NCBI RefSeq assembly: GCF_000276665.1
Contig: NW_004955417.1
Span: 13,103,090-13,167,089, forward strand
Direction: 5' to 3'
Source of the DNA: Chinchilla lanigera
Lineage: Eukaryota; Chordata; Mammalia; Rodentia; Chinchillidae
Length of the DNA: 64,000 nt
Within the stretch, counting starts at the first letter, position 1. The number at the start of each line of letters is the position of its first letter. Shown one piece after another: positions 23,739-33,462 of the stretch. The position numbers and the translations under genes are program-made. Under the pieces are notes generated by a model. That model was not told the DNA's origin. It searched no databases and was given only the letters and a program-made list of their open reading frames with translations.

Positions 23739-24371
23739 AATCTGGAATCATAAAACTTGAGTTGAAAGCTTTAACTCTACTACTTACTGGTTTTGTGATT
23801 TTGGTCAGGCAATTTACCGGTTTGAATCTTCTTGTAGGACACTTGGTATAAACCATGAAGTATCCCACAGATGGCAGCTCTCTTGTCTTCTATTTTTCAA
23901 ACCTCTCCTGAAGGCAAGGTTGATGGAAGGCAAGGAGAGCAGGAAATTCAAGCCTTGAAGCCCTGGATATCTGGTAGCTTAACACAGGATGGGAGGGTAC
24001 TGACATGGAGTAGAGAAGCACAACTAACACAAGGCCAGATTTCCAGTGAAAGTGAATCAGCAGACATGAGTTGTAAGCCTGAATAGTGAAATAAGGCTGG
24101 AGAAGATTCCAAAAGCTGATGCAAATATGCTAAGGGCAAATGGATTAAAAACCACAGATGAGATATCACCTGAGCTCTCTATATTTTTGTTGCCCCAACA
24201 CCTGAGCAATGCGAACCCACCCATCAGTATAGAGTTTCTCCATGACTGAGGATTTCCAGGTATAGAAGGGTGGAAAAATTTTCCAAATATTCAAAGGGGC
24301 AAGCATATTTGCCAAAGTTCTCCTTGGGTGATTGCAAAGTACCTTCTTAGGGAAAAGTGCTTCTTTCCTCG
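23739..24371. other. MIR piece and unique sequence
   Basis: 23750-23830 resembles a MIR (a TTACTGGTTTTGTGATTTTGG word corresponding to the MIR core). The rest is unrecognised and does not look like retroviral internal sequence, so the two flanking LTRs are separate insertions rather than a provirus. Confidence 0.45.
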
Positions 24372-24731
24372 TGTCTTGGTTACTTTTTTCTTGTTGTTGG
24401 GACAAAATATCTGAAGCCCAAAATTAAGGAAGGAAAGGTTTATTTCGCTTACAGTTTGTGGAGGTTTCAGTCCATATTTGGCAGATTATAAGGCAGAGTG
24501 GAACAGGGCAGAGAGCTACAGCTCAGGGTGGCAGAACAACAGCAAAAGCCACAAACCCACACCAGGGTGGAATGGGGGAGGAATGGCCTCAAGCACTCTC
24601 TCCCTCTCCCTTACATATGCAAACTGTCCACCCCAGGGCGGGTGCAGCTCTCACACCCTTAATCAAACTTTAAAAGCCTGCCCCGTGACCGCATGAGGCT
24701 TTGGGGGGACACACAGACATAAACCATAACA
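24372..24731 (-). mobile_element. solo LTR (MaLR-like, minus)
   Basis: It runs from TGTCTTGGTTAC to AAACCATAACA on the plus strand. The minus-strand reading carries a AATAAACCTTTCCTTCC polyadenylation region matching that of the LTR at 13025-13512. Target duplications are no longer recognisable. Confidence 0.75.
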
Positions 24732-25325
24732 CTTCAGCTGCAAATGACTGCAGCAGATGAGAGAGGAAGTTCAGAAGGTTTTGATGAGCCAAGGGTGGCA
24801 GGGCCACTTATTTTTCTTTCCTTCCTTATCCACAGCATAGACACACCTAGCACACTCCCAAAAAGTCCAGCAGGGAACAAGAAATCAGAAGAGGGTCTTT
24901 TGTAATAGAATCCAAATAGAAAAAAGGTCTGAGGACTCATCATAACTAGAATGACCCTATGAGGTCCTTGTGCTCCAAGTTGGGAAAAGCCTGAAGGCCT
25001 TCTGAAATCAGACATGAGGGCCAAGGATGAGGAAGGCTTTTCAGTACTTTTCTCAGTCTACATGGATCTAAGGCACTCACCAGTCCATGCAGGAAAAGGA
25101 GGAAAAGAAGCATCTTAACTGAAAGTTCAAGCCAAAATCTTAGAAGAGGCGGAGGAGGGGGGCAGAAGATTTCAAAATTGTGTTTGTTCACAGCTATGTC
25201 TCCGAAGTCATCAATAGAGACTGATACACACAGAAAGTAGAGTGAATGAGTCCACAGCGAGGCGGTAAATCCCAGATTGAATGGGTTCTCCAACAAGCTG
25301 AGGAGAGGTACACTATGGCATGGTG
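24732..25325. other. unique intergenic, no gene seen
   Basis: Nothing recognised. Some open frames run across it without family resemblance. Confidence 0.4.
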
Positions 25326-25942
25326 TGCTATGGTTTGGATGTGGCTTGGGTTTGACCCCTAAAGGCTCATGTATGGAATCTTGGTGCTCAGAGTAACATT
25401 GGTAGGCAGTGGGAGGACCTTTAACACATTCAGGACAGGGTCATAATTCTTGTCTCTCTGCCAGGCAACTCTGACCCACTGGTAGTACATGTATGACTGG
25501 CCCACTCGGCAGCACAGGACAGTCCTATCAGGTGGTACAAACTGCCCAATGGGACAGTCATGCATGTATAACTGCTGGTTCAAGCCAGTGCAAACATGTT
25601 AAAGGGTGGGGCCTACTACATCATTGAGGACACTTCCCTTAAAAGGAAGTGATAGAGTTCTTGTGGGACTCTGCTTAGTTCTCACAAAGGGTTGTTAAAA
25701 AAAACCAAGTCTAACTCTTGAATGGCTCTCTGGCTGTCTCATGATGGAATCTCTCCCTCTTGCATGCACTCCTGCCAGGATACCATCTGCCAAGATGTGA
25801 TACAGCCAGAGGAGCCCTCACCAGAATCAGTAACATACTATTTAGACTTCCAGACTCCAAAGCTGTAGCTAAATAAACCTTTTTCCTTTTTAAAGTATCC
25901 AGCTTTGAGTACTTCATTGTATAACAGAAAATGTACTAATAT
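25326..25942 (+). mobile_element. LTR relic (MaLR type) split by a piggyBac-like insertion
   Basis: It starts TGCTATGGTTTGGATGTGG, has a GGTGGGGCCTA segment in the middle, AAATAAACCTTTTTCC near the 3' end and ends TGTACTAATATA. Without the 174-base insert at 25425-25598 the body reads continuously through GGACCTTTAAAGGGTGGGG, as expected for this LTR class. Confidence 0.7.
25425..25598. mobile_element. piggyBac-like MITE with TTAA target duplication
   Basis: TTAA lies immediately on each side (25421-25424 and 25599-25602), the canonical piggyBac target site. The left end is CACATTCA and the inverted right end is CATGTTTG; both fit one ancestor, CACGTTCG, after CpG decay. The 174-bp body has further inverted similarity (TACATGTATGACTG against the complement of CAGTCATGCATGTATA) and no coding capacity, so it would depend on a transposase supplied elsewhere. 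Removing the element plus one TTAA restores the host LTR. Confidence 0.8.
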
Positions 25943-26695
25943 AAGGTTCTTGAAAGAGGGTATTAGGAAAAGGAGGCTCTGTATCTGTGGAGAAAGAAGG
26001 ATACAAACTGAATCAGGCAAAGCACCCCTCCCAGTCAGTAACTCAGGAGAACGCTGCATGAATTCCAAGAGGAAGTTTAGGCCTGGAAAAGAGGCTACAT
26101 ACAATACCTTCTACTCTCTATATGAGGGATAACAGAAACCTGAAAACATTCAAATTTAGGTTATTCTACATAAAGATCCTGATTCCCTACTTCTCCTTCA
26201 AGGGGCAGCTACATGATACCCAGGTGAACAATCAGCTGGAGCTCCAGAGCTGCTACCCCTAACTCACATCCTTCTACCCTCTCTTACTGGTCCTGTGAGC
26301 ATCAAGCTTTCTTGTCTTTGTACCAAATACTATACTACTTCTGTATCAAAGTCCAACACTATAAATAATGGAAAGTGAATGAGAACATATTTCTTTTGAT
26401 AACTCATGATGAGTCCTGTGTTTTTGGTGAATAACTATACATATGTGAATTCTTGAAACAGACTGCATGAGTAAATAACCTGGATCTGACTTGATTTACC
26501 TAAGTTCTTTTTACTGCTTTTTCTCATCTTCTTCCCTCATTGAGGGTATCACTTATTGTTATCTACCTCATAGGAGTATGATAAGGATTCAGTAAATTAA
26601 TCCTCATAAAGTTTCAATAACAGTGCCTGGAACATAAGCCTTCCTAAAGTAACTACTGTAAGTACCTGCATGTCATAAGAGCACACTTTAAGATG
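25943..26695. other. unique intergenic, no gene seen
   Basis: No gene is seen. 26575-26650 is weakly MIR-like (a GGATTCAGTAAATTAATCC word, then AACAGTGCCTGGAACA). Confidence 0.4.
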
Positions 26696-27000
26696 CCACA
26701 CACTGAACCATGTCACCTCTCTACCTACCTACCAAATTCATACACTGAGGTCCTAATCCTCAGTTCCTCAGAATATGACTGTATTTGAGGCAAGGTTTTT
26801 AATAAAAGTTAACTGAGATCATTGGGATGGTCCGTGATTCAGTATGACTTATGCTGATATAATAGGACATAAGACCATGAGAAAATAAATCTATCTGCAA
26901 GCCAAGGAGACAGGCTTTCAGGAAAAACCAATCCTACCAATACCCTGACTTTAGACTTCTAGCCCTTAGATCTGAGGAAATGAATTTGTTTATTTAAGAC
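26696..27000 (+). mobile_element. ancient LTR-like repeat
   Basis: The order AATTCATACACTGAGGTCC, CTCAGAATATGACTG, CAAGCCAAGGAGACAGGC, then CTTCTAGCCC matches a widespread ancient mammalian LTR-like consensus. I know the pattern but not the exact subfamily. Confidence 0.5.
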
Positions 27001-27232
27001 CTTCATAGAAGCCAATTTTATTTTCTTGTCAATTAACACCCACTTCTTATTTTTTTCAATCATTTTCTGCTGGGCAGCTTCATGTGGTATTTAGATGTCA
27101 CTGTAGTTGGTTTTCCTGATTCATATGAAATGATCTTTTTTATAGACCTGAAGTCTATAACATCAAAGAACCCAGTTCTTTGACAGCATCAAAGAACCCA
27201 GTTCTCAAGTTTAGCTAAACATCAGGATGACA

Positions 27233-28038
27233 GTGATCCCTCACCTATCGCGGGAGTTATGTTCCAGAAATCCCCACAATAGGTGAAAATCTGTGAAGTA
27301 GTGGTATATTTATTTTATTGTATATATATAAACCTTTCCTATACTCCTATAAACCTTTCCCACTCTCTTATTAACCTTTCCCACACTCTTACAAACATTT
27401 CATATGCTCTTAAACACTTTCTATACTCTTAAACCTACCTAATTTTAGCAATATGTGAAATTCTATATAGATACTCACCAGGGAAGTATACAACTTGAAT
27501 GATGAAGATCATGAATTATGTAGCTGTGCAGTACTGATGGCGATATGAAGTGGACAAGCAGAGATGCTAAACATATGGACACAGTGCAGGACAGCAAACA
27601 GACAGATGCTACTGGTCACTGAGCCAATCAGCACTCAGGATACAGAACACAAGGCTGTGGTTGATTGCCTTCCATTTCATCAGCCAATAGTGTGCCATAT
27701 ACAATCTTACATTGGCAAACTTGCACAAGTAGTAGTGGCATACTGCCTTTCCATTGTGTACAGTATGGTATTCATCCACCGATGAAATACATATTGTATT
27801 TTATTTCTATGTAATATTCTTTTAATATGTTTGAATTAATTTTTTATATTTTTATATTGTTTTAAATTGCTTAGGCAAAAATACTTAAAATCATAAATAT
27901 TATATAAATACCTATATACTGCAAAATCCCACAATACAGCAAAAACTCTGTGATACCGAATTAGATTTTAAAAAAAAAAATCCTGTGATACAGTGAAGCT
28001 GCAATAAGTGAACCATGATACAGCAAGGCAGGATGGTA
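27233..28038 (+). mobile_element. non-autonomous pogo/Tigger-like DNA transposon, about 0.8 kb
   Basis: The left end reads CAGTGATCCCTCACCTATCG. The right end (AAGTGAACCATGATACAGCA) is a decayed inverted counterpart, with CpG sites lost. Subterminal words such as GATACAGTGAAGCTGCAATA mirror the left side. It carries no transposase frame. It is less decayed than the MIR and L2 relics in the window. The expected TA target duplication is not intact. Confidence 0.65.
27328..27440 (+). repeat. short tandem repeat inside the Tigger-like element
   Basis: Variants of ATAAACCTTTCCCACACTCT repeat about five times with a period near 20 bases, becoming more diverged to the right. Confidence 0.75.
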
Positions 28039-28249
28039 CCTGGAAAGTTTTTGAAATCTCCGTGGGTGGATCGTCTTTCCTCACTCTGATGTGGTGGGTT
28101 TTTGGTGTGGAGCTCGGACAATGTATTTTTTAAGTTTTCCAGTCTATACAACATCCAATATCCAATATGCAACCAAGGATGGGTGCCATTACCTGAGTAT
28201 AAAAGGCCTTCAGGGTCACCTTACCTGCAACTCAAAGCGTCGTCCATAA

Positions 28250-28388
28250 CCTGCCAAACTGTTGTCACTCAGGAGCTTGTTGGACATGCAGAATCTTGGG
28301 TTTCATTTCCAACTGCTGAAGCAGAATCTGCATCTCTGTCAGGATGCTGCACATAGTTCAGATGCACTCTAAAAGTTGAGAATCACTG
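28250..28388 (+). mobile_element. MER5A-like hAT fragment
   Basis: It has a GCAGAATCTGCATCTCTG segment and ends AAAAGTTGAGAATCACTG, the typical MER5/Charlie right terminus. Confidence 0.6.
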
Positions 28389-28554
28389 AATTCCCACCAG
28401 ATGCACGTAGAAAACTTGTCAAAAACAAGACTACATAGTTTCTCTCACAACCAAAGATTGAAATGTCTGGGAAAAACCTAAGAGTCAGGATTTTGTGTGT
28501 TTCTATGCACCCAGTCACACAGGGGTCTGAGGCCTGGCAATCACGTATCTAAGC

Positions 28555-28742
28555 CAGTGAGGGTGAACCTTTTAGAAACAAGTGCCCAAACTGCAACCCA
28601 AAACCCACTTACCACAAAGTGCCAACATCGCAATTAAAACTGAATACTGAGGTTTAAGTTTAGAAAAATCAACTCATACGTTAACATTTTCTGTCTTAAA
28701 AGAAAAACAAATAACACGTGTGCCACAGGTTCCCCACCACTG
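28555..28742. mobile_element. hAT-type MITE, 188 bp
   Basis: The ends are inverted copies: CAGTGAGGGTGAACC at the left and, complemented, CAGTGGTGGGGAACC at the right (12 of 15 identical). The body carries AAGTGCCCAAACTGCAACCC and CGTGTGCCACAGG, as in a known class of short mammalian hAT elements. An 8-bp target duplication is not evident. Confidence 0.7.
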
Positions 28743-29136
28743 ACGAGGCCAATGTGCAAATCCTTCAACTGCCCAACCTCTGCCTAATAAATTTCCAATT
28801 ATTTTTTGCAAATGAGGAATATAACAGAGATATGTTTTTATTTTTTCAACATGCATGCACGTTAACAACAATTTACACTATTTGGGAATACAGAAATGAT
28901 TGTATTATTACCAGAACATCAAATTATCAAGTACAACAACCAGTTAGTGATTACTTTACTTTTAGGAGGTTATTTTCACAGAACACAACAATTCCCAAAT
29001 TATACTTTCAAGACAAGAGTTATGAGACCAGGACAAACTGCTAACAATCCTAATAGTCACACAACGTGCCGTATTACACAGGGGGAAAAAAAGACTGATT
29101 TTATGGTGAAGGGTCTCAAGTACCTTACATTGGGAA
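28743..29136. other. AT-rich intergenic, no gene seen
   Basis: Nothing recognised. Confidence 0.4.
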
Positions 29137-29263
29137 TTTTTTGAGGGAGAGAACACAGGGTCTCACTATGTGGCCCAGGCTGGCCTCGAACTGACAGCAA
29201 TCCTCCTGCCTTGGCCTCCTGAGTGGTGGGATTACAGGTGTGCACCACAACGCCCAGCTACAT
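29137..29263 (-). mobile_element. B1/Alu-like SINE (minus)
   Basis: The plus strand reads GGTCTCACTATGTGGCCCAG, CTGCCTTGGCCTCCTGAG, then GATTACAGGTGTGCACCAC, which is the reverse complement of a 7SL-derived B1-like monomer. Confidence 0.9.
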
Positions 29264-30431
29264 CACAGATTTTAAAGTAGTTTTATAATAGAATTGTCTC
29301 TCCTTTTGAGGATGTCGGGGAGACAGAGCATCCCTTTATCTCTGAGTCTCCCTGCTAATTCTGAAGACTCATTTCTAAGACCCATTTGTGGGACTTCATT
29401 AGTTAACACTGAAAGCAAAAAGCACACTTCTAATGATAGTACGCCTGTAACTATCACCACCAGAGTTCCGATCTCTCAAAGCAGCCCATTGAGACTTTCA
29501 ATAAACAACACAGGTAGAAGAAACTAGCTTAATCACAACTGGTGACTGTAGCTAGGTGATGGGCACACAGGGCCCAAGGACTAGCCTCTGTGTTTCTGAA
29601 AATCTCCACAATAGAAGGCAAAACATTTTCTTTAAAAAGTGGACTTGTACATTTTAAGCAAAAGTGTGGAAAGTGGTTAAGATTTTGGAGGCAAAATACA
29701 CAGCAATGTAGCATTAATCATCCACATATACAGGGTCACATCTAGAACTAAAGAGGAAGTATCCAAAGTAACACTATTCTGGTTTTGATTTATTTCTGTG
29801 ACGCAAAAAAAAAAAAATCCACTAATGATGAAATGCAAATTGGACATAACTCTATGCTCTTACTTATCGACGCCCCCTTTAATGCTCCCTTCCTGGCCCT
29901 GAGGTAGGCGCTTTTTGTCCCTTTTTTATAACTGATAAGCATGTTCTCCCTGCAGCTTCCTAGGGCCATCAGTTACCAGGATCATGCCTGCTCCACATTT
30001 TTGCTCCAATTTCCCTACCTAGCCTCCCTTTACTGCAACTCTCAGCCAACGACTCCCTCACAAAACTCAGACTGAGGTCTACTCTGAGGTAAGGGAAGCT
30101 TGGGGCAGAGGTGCAGATGTAGACCTAATCCTCCTTCCCACCCTCAGGGATCAGGGGGAAAGAGGACGCAGACTAGCCTGGCAGGGTGCGCCCAACTCAG
30201 CTTGCCCAGCCGCTGGAAATAACCTGAAGGTCTAGAACAGATTCTCCATGCCCTAAGTGCACCTTGGAATCCTCCATAGTGGAGACAAATGCCCACTCCT
30301 GCAGGCATTTGAAGGTCAGAGCAAAGGACTGTCAAAGTAGGAAAGCTGGGACTGATGATTAGATGGCTGAAACTACTGCAAAGGAAGAGACGGCAGGAGG
30401 CCCCTGGATCTTGAGGAACACATAAACAACA
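29264..30431. other. unique sequence, 3' flank of TSPYL5
   Basis: No gene is recognised. On the minus strand an AATAAA lies at 29789-29794 and an ATTAAA at 29878-29883; either could serve as a distal polyadenylation signal for TSPYL5, but the distance (over 2 kb) makes this speculative. An A run is at 29806-29818. Confidence 0.35.
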
Positions 30432-30555
30432 CTCACAGCAAGAACAGCCTGTAAACCTAGTAGTATGGGAGGCTGAGCCAGGAAGATTGCAAGCCTGAGC
30501 CCAGCCTGGGCAACTTAGCAATTTAGTGAGATCTTGCATCTCTCTCTCCCTTCTC

Positions 30556-30614
<59 letters not shown>

Positions 30615-30700
30615 AACTTTTTTTTTAAGGGCTGAGGATATAAAAGTGCCTAGACCTTGGGTTTAACCCATAGGTGCTACAAAAAAAAAAAAAAAAAGAA
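30432..30700 (+). mobile_element. B1+ID composite SINE with expanded CT/CA microsatellite
   Basis: The left part is B1-like (GGGAGGCTGAGCCAGGA, CAGCCTGGGCAACTTAG). The right part is a degenerate ID monomer starting GGGCTGAGGATATAAA and ending near CATAGGTGCTAC plus a poly-A of about 16. Between them the linker has expanded to a CT/CA microsatellite at 30539-30615. This dimeric form is typical of several non-murid rodents. Confidence 0.75.
30539..30615 (+). repeat. (CT)n(CA)n microsatellite
   Basis: It consists of runs of CTCTCT interspersed with CTGTCT, ending in CACACACACA. A long minus-strand open frame (30144-30611) reads through it as Arg-Glu repeats and is an artefact. Confidence 0.95.
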
Positions 30701-32088
30701 TAGACACTAGTCTACAACATGGTTGCCTTGGGTTTTCAGCTTCTGAACTCTAGCGTAGGACCCAGTTGTGAGGACCAGAGTCTGATCAGAAACTCACTTG
30801 GCCTTTTGGTTTCCTTGACTATTTCAGCCTAGTATGAGAGTGTGCATAGAGGTCCCCAGCTGTATGGGCTCTACATGTACAAAAGCCTGCTTTGTGTCTT
30901 TTCTGCCTGAGCTGTGATACTATTTAAAAAATTCAAAAAATAAAAAAGGAAGAAAGGAAAGGGGGAAAGGAGGGTGGTAGGAAGAGGAGAAAACAGGGAA
31001 AATGGAAGGTAGCATGTGAGAGAGGTATGGAAGTCAAGGAAGTACTGTGGAGATGTGAAATAAAGTCAAGCAGACAGCAGTTCACAGATGAGAAACACCT
31101 CCTCCACTGTACCTCCCCTAGGGTACCCTGGTCATATCGTAAAGGAAGTAAGGGTAGTTGACAAAGGTACTTCGCTGACAAGGATGAGACCCAGGCCCAC
31201 CCTCACCTAAAACCACAGCACCAAGACAGTGAACCTGTGCCCATACATACCAGCCCACCCATCAGTCTCAGCCAGAAGGGTTCTTGAAGTCTGGGGAGGG
31301 CATGCACTGGCAGGGTGCCTGAGTCCATAGGCAGCCCCTGAGGTTCTTGTTGACCAGGAAGCCAATGAGGGCCGACAGCAACCTAGACAAAATTTAGAGA
31401 TCTGACAGCCTCCAGGCATAGCCAGACATGGAAGGTTCAGTAGACACGCCCAGAGGCAAGAAGACACACATGATAGTAGAGAATACATGGCACACTGCCC
31501 ACCGATGCCCAGCAGTCAAACGCCATTCTGCTGGCCAAAGCTGAAGATACGGTAGGTAGCACCTTAGCTGGTGCTCTTGACCCACGTAACAATAAACTCT
31601 GGCTAATCACATGCACTGGCTTAATTTTGCAGTGGTAACAATAAAGCTTTCCATTGATAGAGCACATGGCCAGCATGAACTTGAAGCCTGGCAAGTCACT
31701 GGCCATGAAGTAGCACAGTTTGAGGATGCTCTGGTCCTCCTGAAGAATGACTTGAGAATGTTTATGTTAAAGACAAGTGGGAAAAGTCAGAGTCAAAAAC
31801 AGGGTCCAGGCAACATACAGAAAGGCAGTACACATCTGAAGTATAAGTGCCCAACACACAAACAGCAGGATGAGACCACTTGTGACACTATTGTAAGAAA
31901 AAATAAATAAAAGAAGGTCACAGAGAGGCAAAAGAACATGATCATAAGTGCCATATTCTGGCTAAAGTCCAAATGGACCACAGCACATAGGAGCCAAGAT
32001 GAAGAGAACACAGAACATGTGTTCCAAGCACACATGTGGACAGCCAGGAACAGGTCCCTCAGGAGGCAGCAGGGAGACTTGCACACGA
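30701..32088 (-). other. immediate downstream region / possible 3' UTR of TSPYL5
   Basis: This lies directly 3' of TSPYL5 on the minus strand. No canonical AATAAA or ATTAAA occurs on the minus strand in this interval as far as I can see, so the transcript end is undefined. Minus-strand translation of about 31207-32086 gives hydrophobic stretches in shifting frames that I could not match to any protein. Confidence 0.35.
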
Positions 32089-33324
32089 TCAGCTGGATGG
32101 TTTTACCCCAGGTGCGGGGCTCTCCACTGGCTGCTTTGCTGGACCTGGCCTGCCCTCCTTTGCTTTCTCTCCACGGGCTCCTTCACTCATAAGGTAGTAT
32201 TGCAGGGGATTGGGCCACAGTTCCTCATTGATTATCTCAACAATCTTGTCAGACTCAATAGAACTGTGGTTTACAAACCACCCAAAGAAGCTACGGTTCT
32301 TTTCTAGGTTTCCCTCACTCATGGAGTGCAGATCGTGTCCTGGGAGCCACTGGATTGGGGTAGAACGAGAAATCACCTGACCAGAAGGACCACACCCGTA
32401 TTCCTTGATGAGCACCTTATTTTGGAAATAGGGGTTACGGCCAAAGTAGAACTTGATTTTGTAGCCCAATCTAGCGAGGCCAAGCTCCTCCACTTCCAAG
32501 CTGTTCAAGTAGCTTAGCACCTCTTTGTCTTGGCTGTTGAGAAAGGAAGAGAGCTGGGGGTGGTTTTGGAAAGCTTGCCCCCAGAAGCCCGGGATGTTCT
32601 TGATGAGGACATTCCGGCGCTCCAAGTGGTGCAGTCGAAGCTGCCCGAATTTGCGCGAGAGCCTGAGGTAGGCCCGGTCCGCCTGCGCGTTCATGGTCTC
32701 CAGCTTCAGCTGGACAGTCTCCAGCGTGTCCATGTCGCCTTCTGTCGCTAGCGGCCCCGCCCGAGAATGCATCTCCACCACTGTCCTTTCCTCCTCATCT
32801 GAGACAGGGCTACACTCCCCAGCCGCCGCTTTCTTCGGCTTCCCACCGGCTGAGCCACAGCTTTTTTCTGGCACCTTCTTTGCAGAAGGGCCACGCCGGG
32901 TTCCAGCGCGGGGACCAGTTTTCAGCCTCGCCGCAGGCCCCACAGTCCCCACGAAGATTGTGTCTGCGGCCAGGCGCTCTGCGAAGGACGTGGCCCTTCC
33001 TGGGCCGGGCCTGGCGTCAGCCACCGCACAGCCCCCCGCAGCCCGAGCCCTGAGCGCGAGGCCGCAGTCCAGGGGCAGCCGGGAGGCGTCCTGGTCCGGG
33101 AGCCTCGGCGGCGGGGGCGGCGCGGGAGCAGCAGGCTTCGGGCCTCCCCCGCCCGCGCTGGCCTGCCCCTGTGCCACCTGAGTGTCCTCCCCGGGGCTCT
33201 GCAACCGTGCAGCATCCGGGTCGCGTGCGGCCCCGCCGGGAGCAGCGCGGACTCGGGCTTTGGCGCGGCCTTTGCCCCGGCTTTTGGCGCGGGAGGACTT
33301 TCGACCTCTACTGCGGCCGCTCAT
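32089..33324 (-). CDS. TSPYL5: TSPY-like protein 5 (NAP family), intronless
   Basis: This single uninterrupted frame encodes 411 residues, close to the roughly 417 of human TSPYL5. It starts MSGRSRGRKSSRAK, a basic, probably nuclear-targeting N-terminus (residues 1-26). A Gly/Ala/Pro-rich region follows, with a proline run at about 68-74 and an acidic DEEER patch near 176-180. The NAP/SET domain covers about 199-380, including ERRNVLIKNIPGFWGQAF, RNPYFQNKVLIKEY, STPIQWLPGH and EELWPNPLQYYL. NAP proteins bind histones; family literature links TSPYL5 to USP7/p53 control, to POT1 protection at telomeres and to CYP19A1 expression. The start is the first in-frame ATG, in a good context (A at -3). 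The frame stays open 56 codons upstream but has no ATG there. TSPYL genes are retrogene-derived, so lack of introns is expected. Confidence 0.97.
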   Translation of the reverse strand: MSGRSRGRKSSRAKSRGKGRAKARVRAAPGGAARDPDAARLQSPGEDTQVAQGQASAGGGGPKPAAPAPPPPPRLPDQDASRLPLDCGLALRARAAGGCAVADARPGPGRATSFAERLAADTIFVGTVGPAARLKTGPRAGTRRGPSAKKVPEKSCGSAGGKPKKAAAGECSPVSDEEERTVVEMHSRAGPLATEGDMDTLETVQLKLETMNAQADRAYLRLSRKFGQLRLHHLERRNVLIKNIPGFWGQAFQNHPQLSSFLNSQDKEVLSYLNSLEVEELGLARLGYKIKFYFGRNPYFQNKVLIKEYGCGPSGQVISRSTPIQWLPGHDLHSMSEGNLEKNRSFFGWFVNHSSIESDKIVEIINEELWPNPLQYYLMSEGARGEKAKEGRPGPAKQPVESPAPGVKPSS

Positions 33325-33410
33325 GTTGGTAGCGGAGTCCGCTTCAAAGCCATGTTCTGACCCGGCGGCCCCTGGCGTGAGCCAGTGGTCTTCCCAGCGT
33401 GAATCTCCAT
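33321..33410 (-). promoter_or_regulatory. upstream ORF overlapping the TSPYL5 start
   Basis: Two ATGs on the minus strand, at 33410 and 33353, share a frame that differs from TSPYL5. The shorter reads MALKRTPLPT then TGA; the longer adds 19 codons. The stop codon (33323-33321) overlaps the TSPYL5 ATG (33324-33322) as ATGA. The 33410 ATG has G at -3 and G at +4. Such a stop/start overlap could permit reinitiation or limit TSPYL5 translation. Whether the ATGs are transcribed depends on the unknown start site. Confidence 0.6.
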
Positions 33411-33462
33411 AGCAACCGCTGACGTCACGACTGCACGACCGACTGAGCCGCCGGGTGATTGG
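33403..33462. promoter_or_regulatory. X-box-like, CRE and CCAAT cluster in the TSPYL5 promoter
   Basis: ATCTCCATAGCAAC (33403-33416) resembles an RFX X-box. TGACGTCA (33420-33427) is a perfect CRE palindrome for CREB/ATF. ATTGG (33458-33462) is a CCAAT box for NF-Y on the minus strand. All lie within 140 bases upstream of the TSPYL5 start, inside a CpG island. I see no TATA box. Confidence 0.7.

Noticed and set aside
23359..24731. A provirus bounded by the two minus-strand LTRs
   Set aside because: The interval between them holds a MIR piece and no retroviral coding sequence, and the left LTR has its own GATGG target duplication, so they are independent solo LTRs.
30144..30611. 155-codon minus-strand open frame
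   Set aside because: Its first part is the CT/CA microsatellite read as Arg-Glu repeats and the next part is a B1-like SINE; there is no protein signature.
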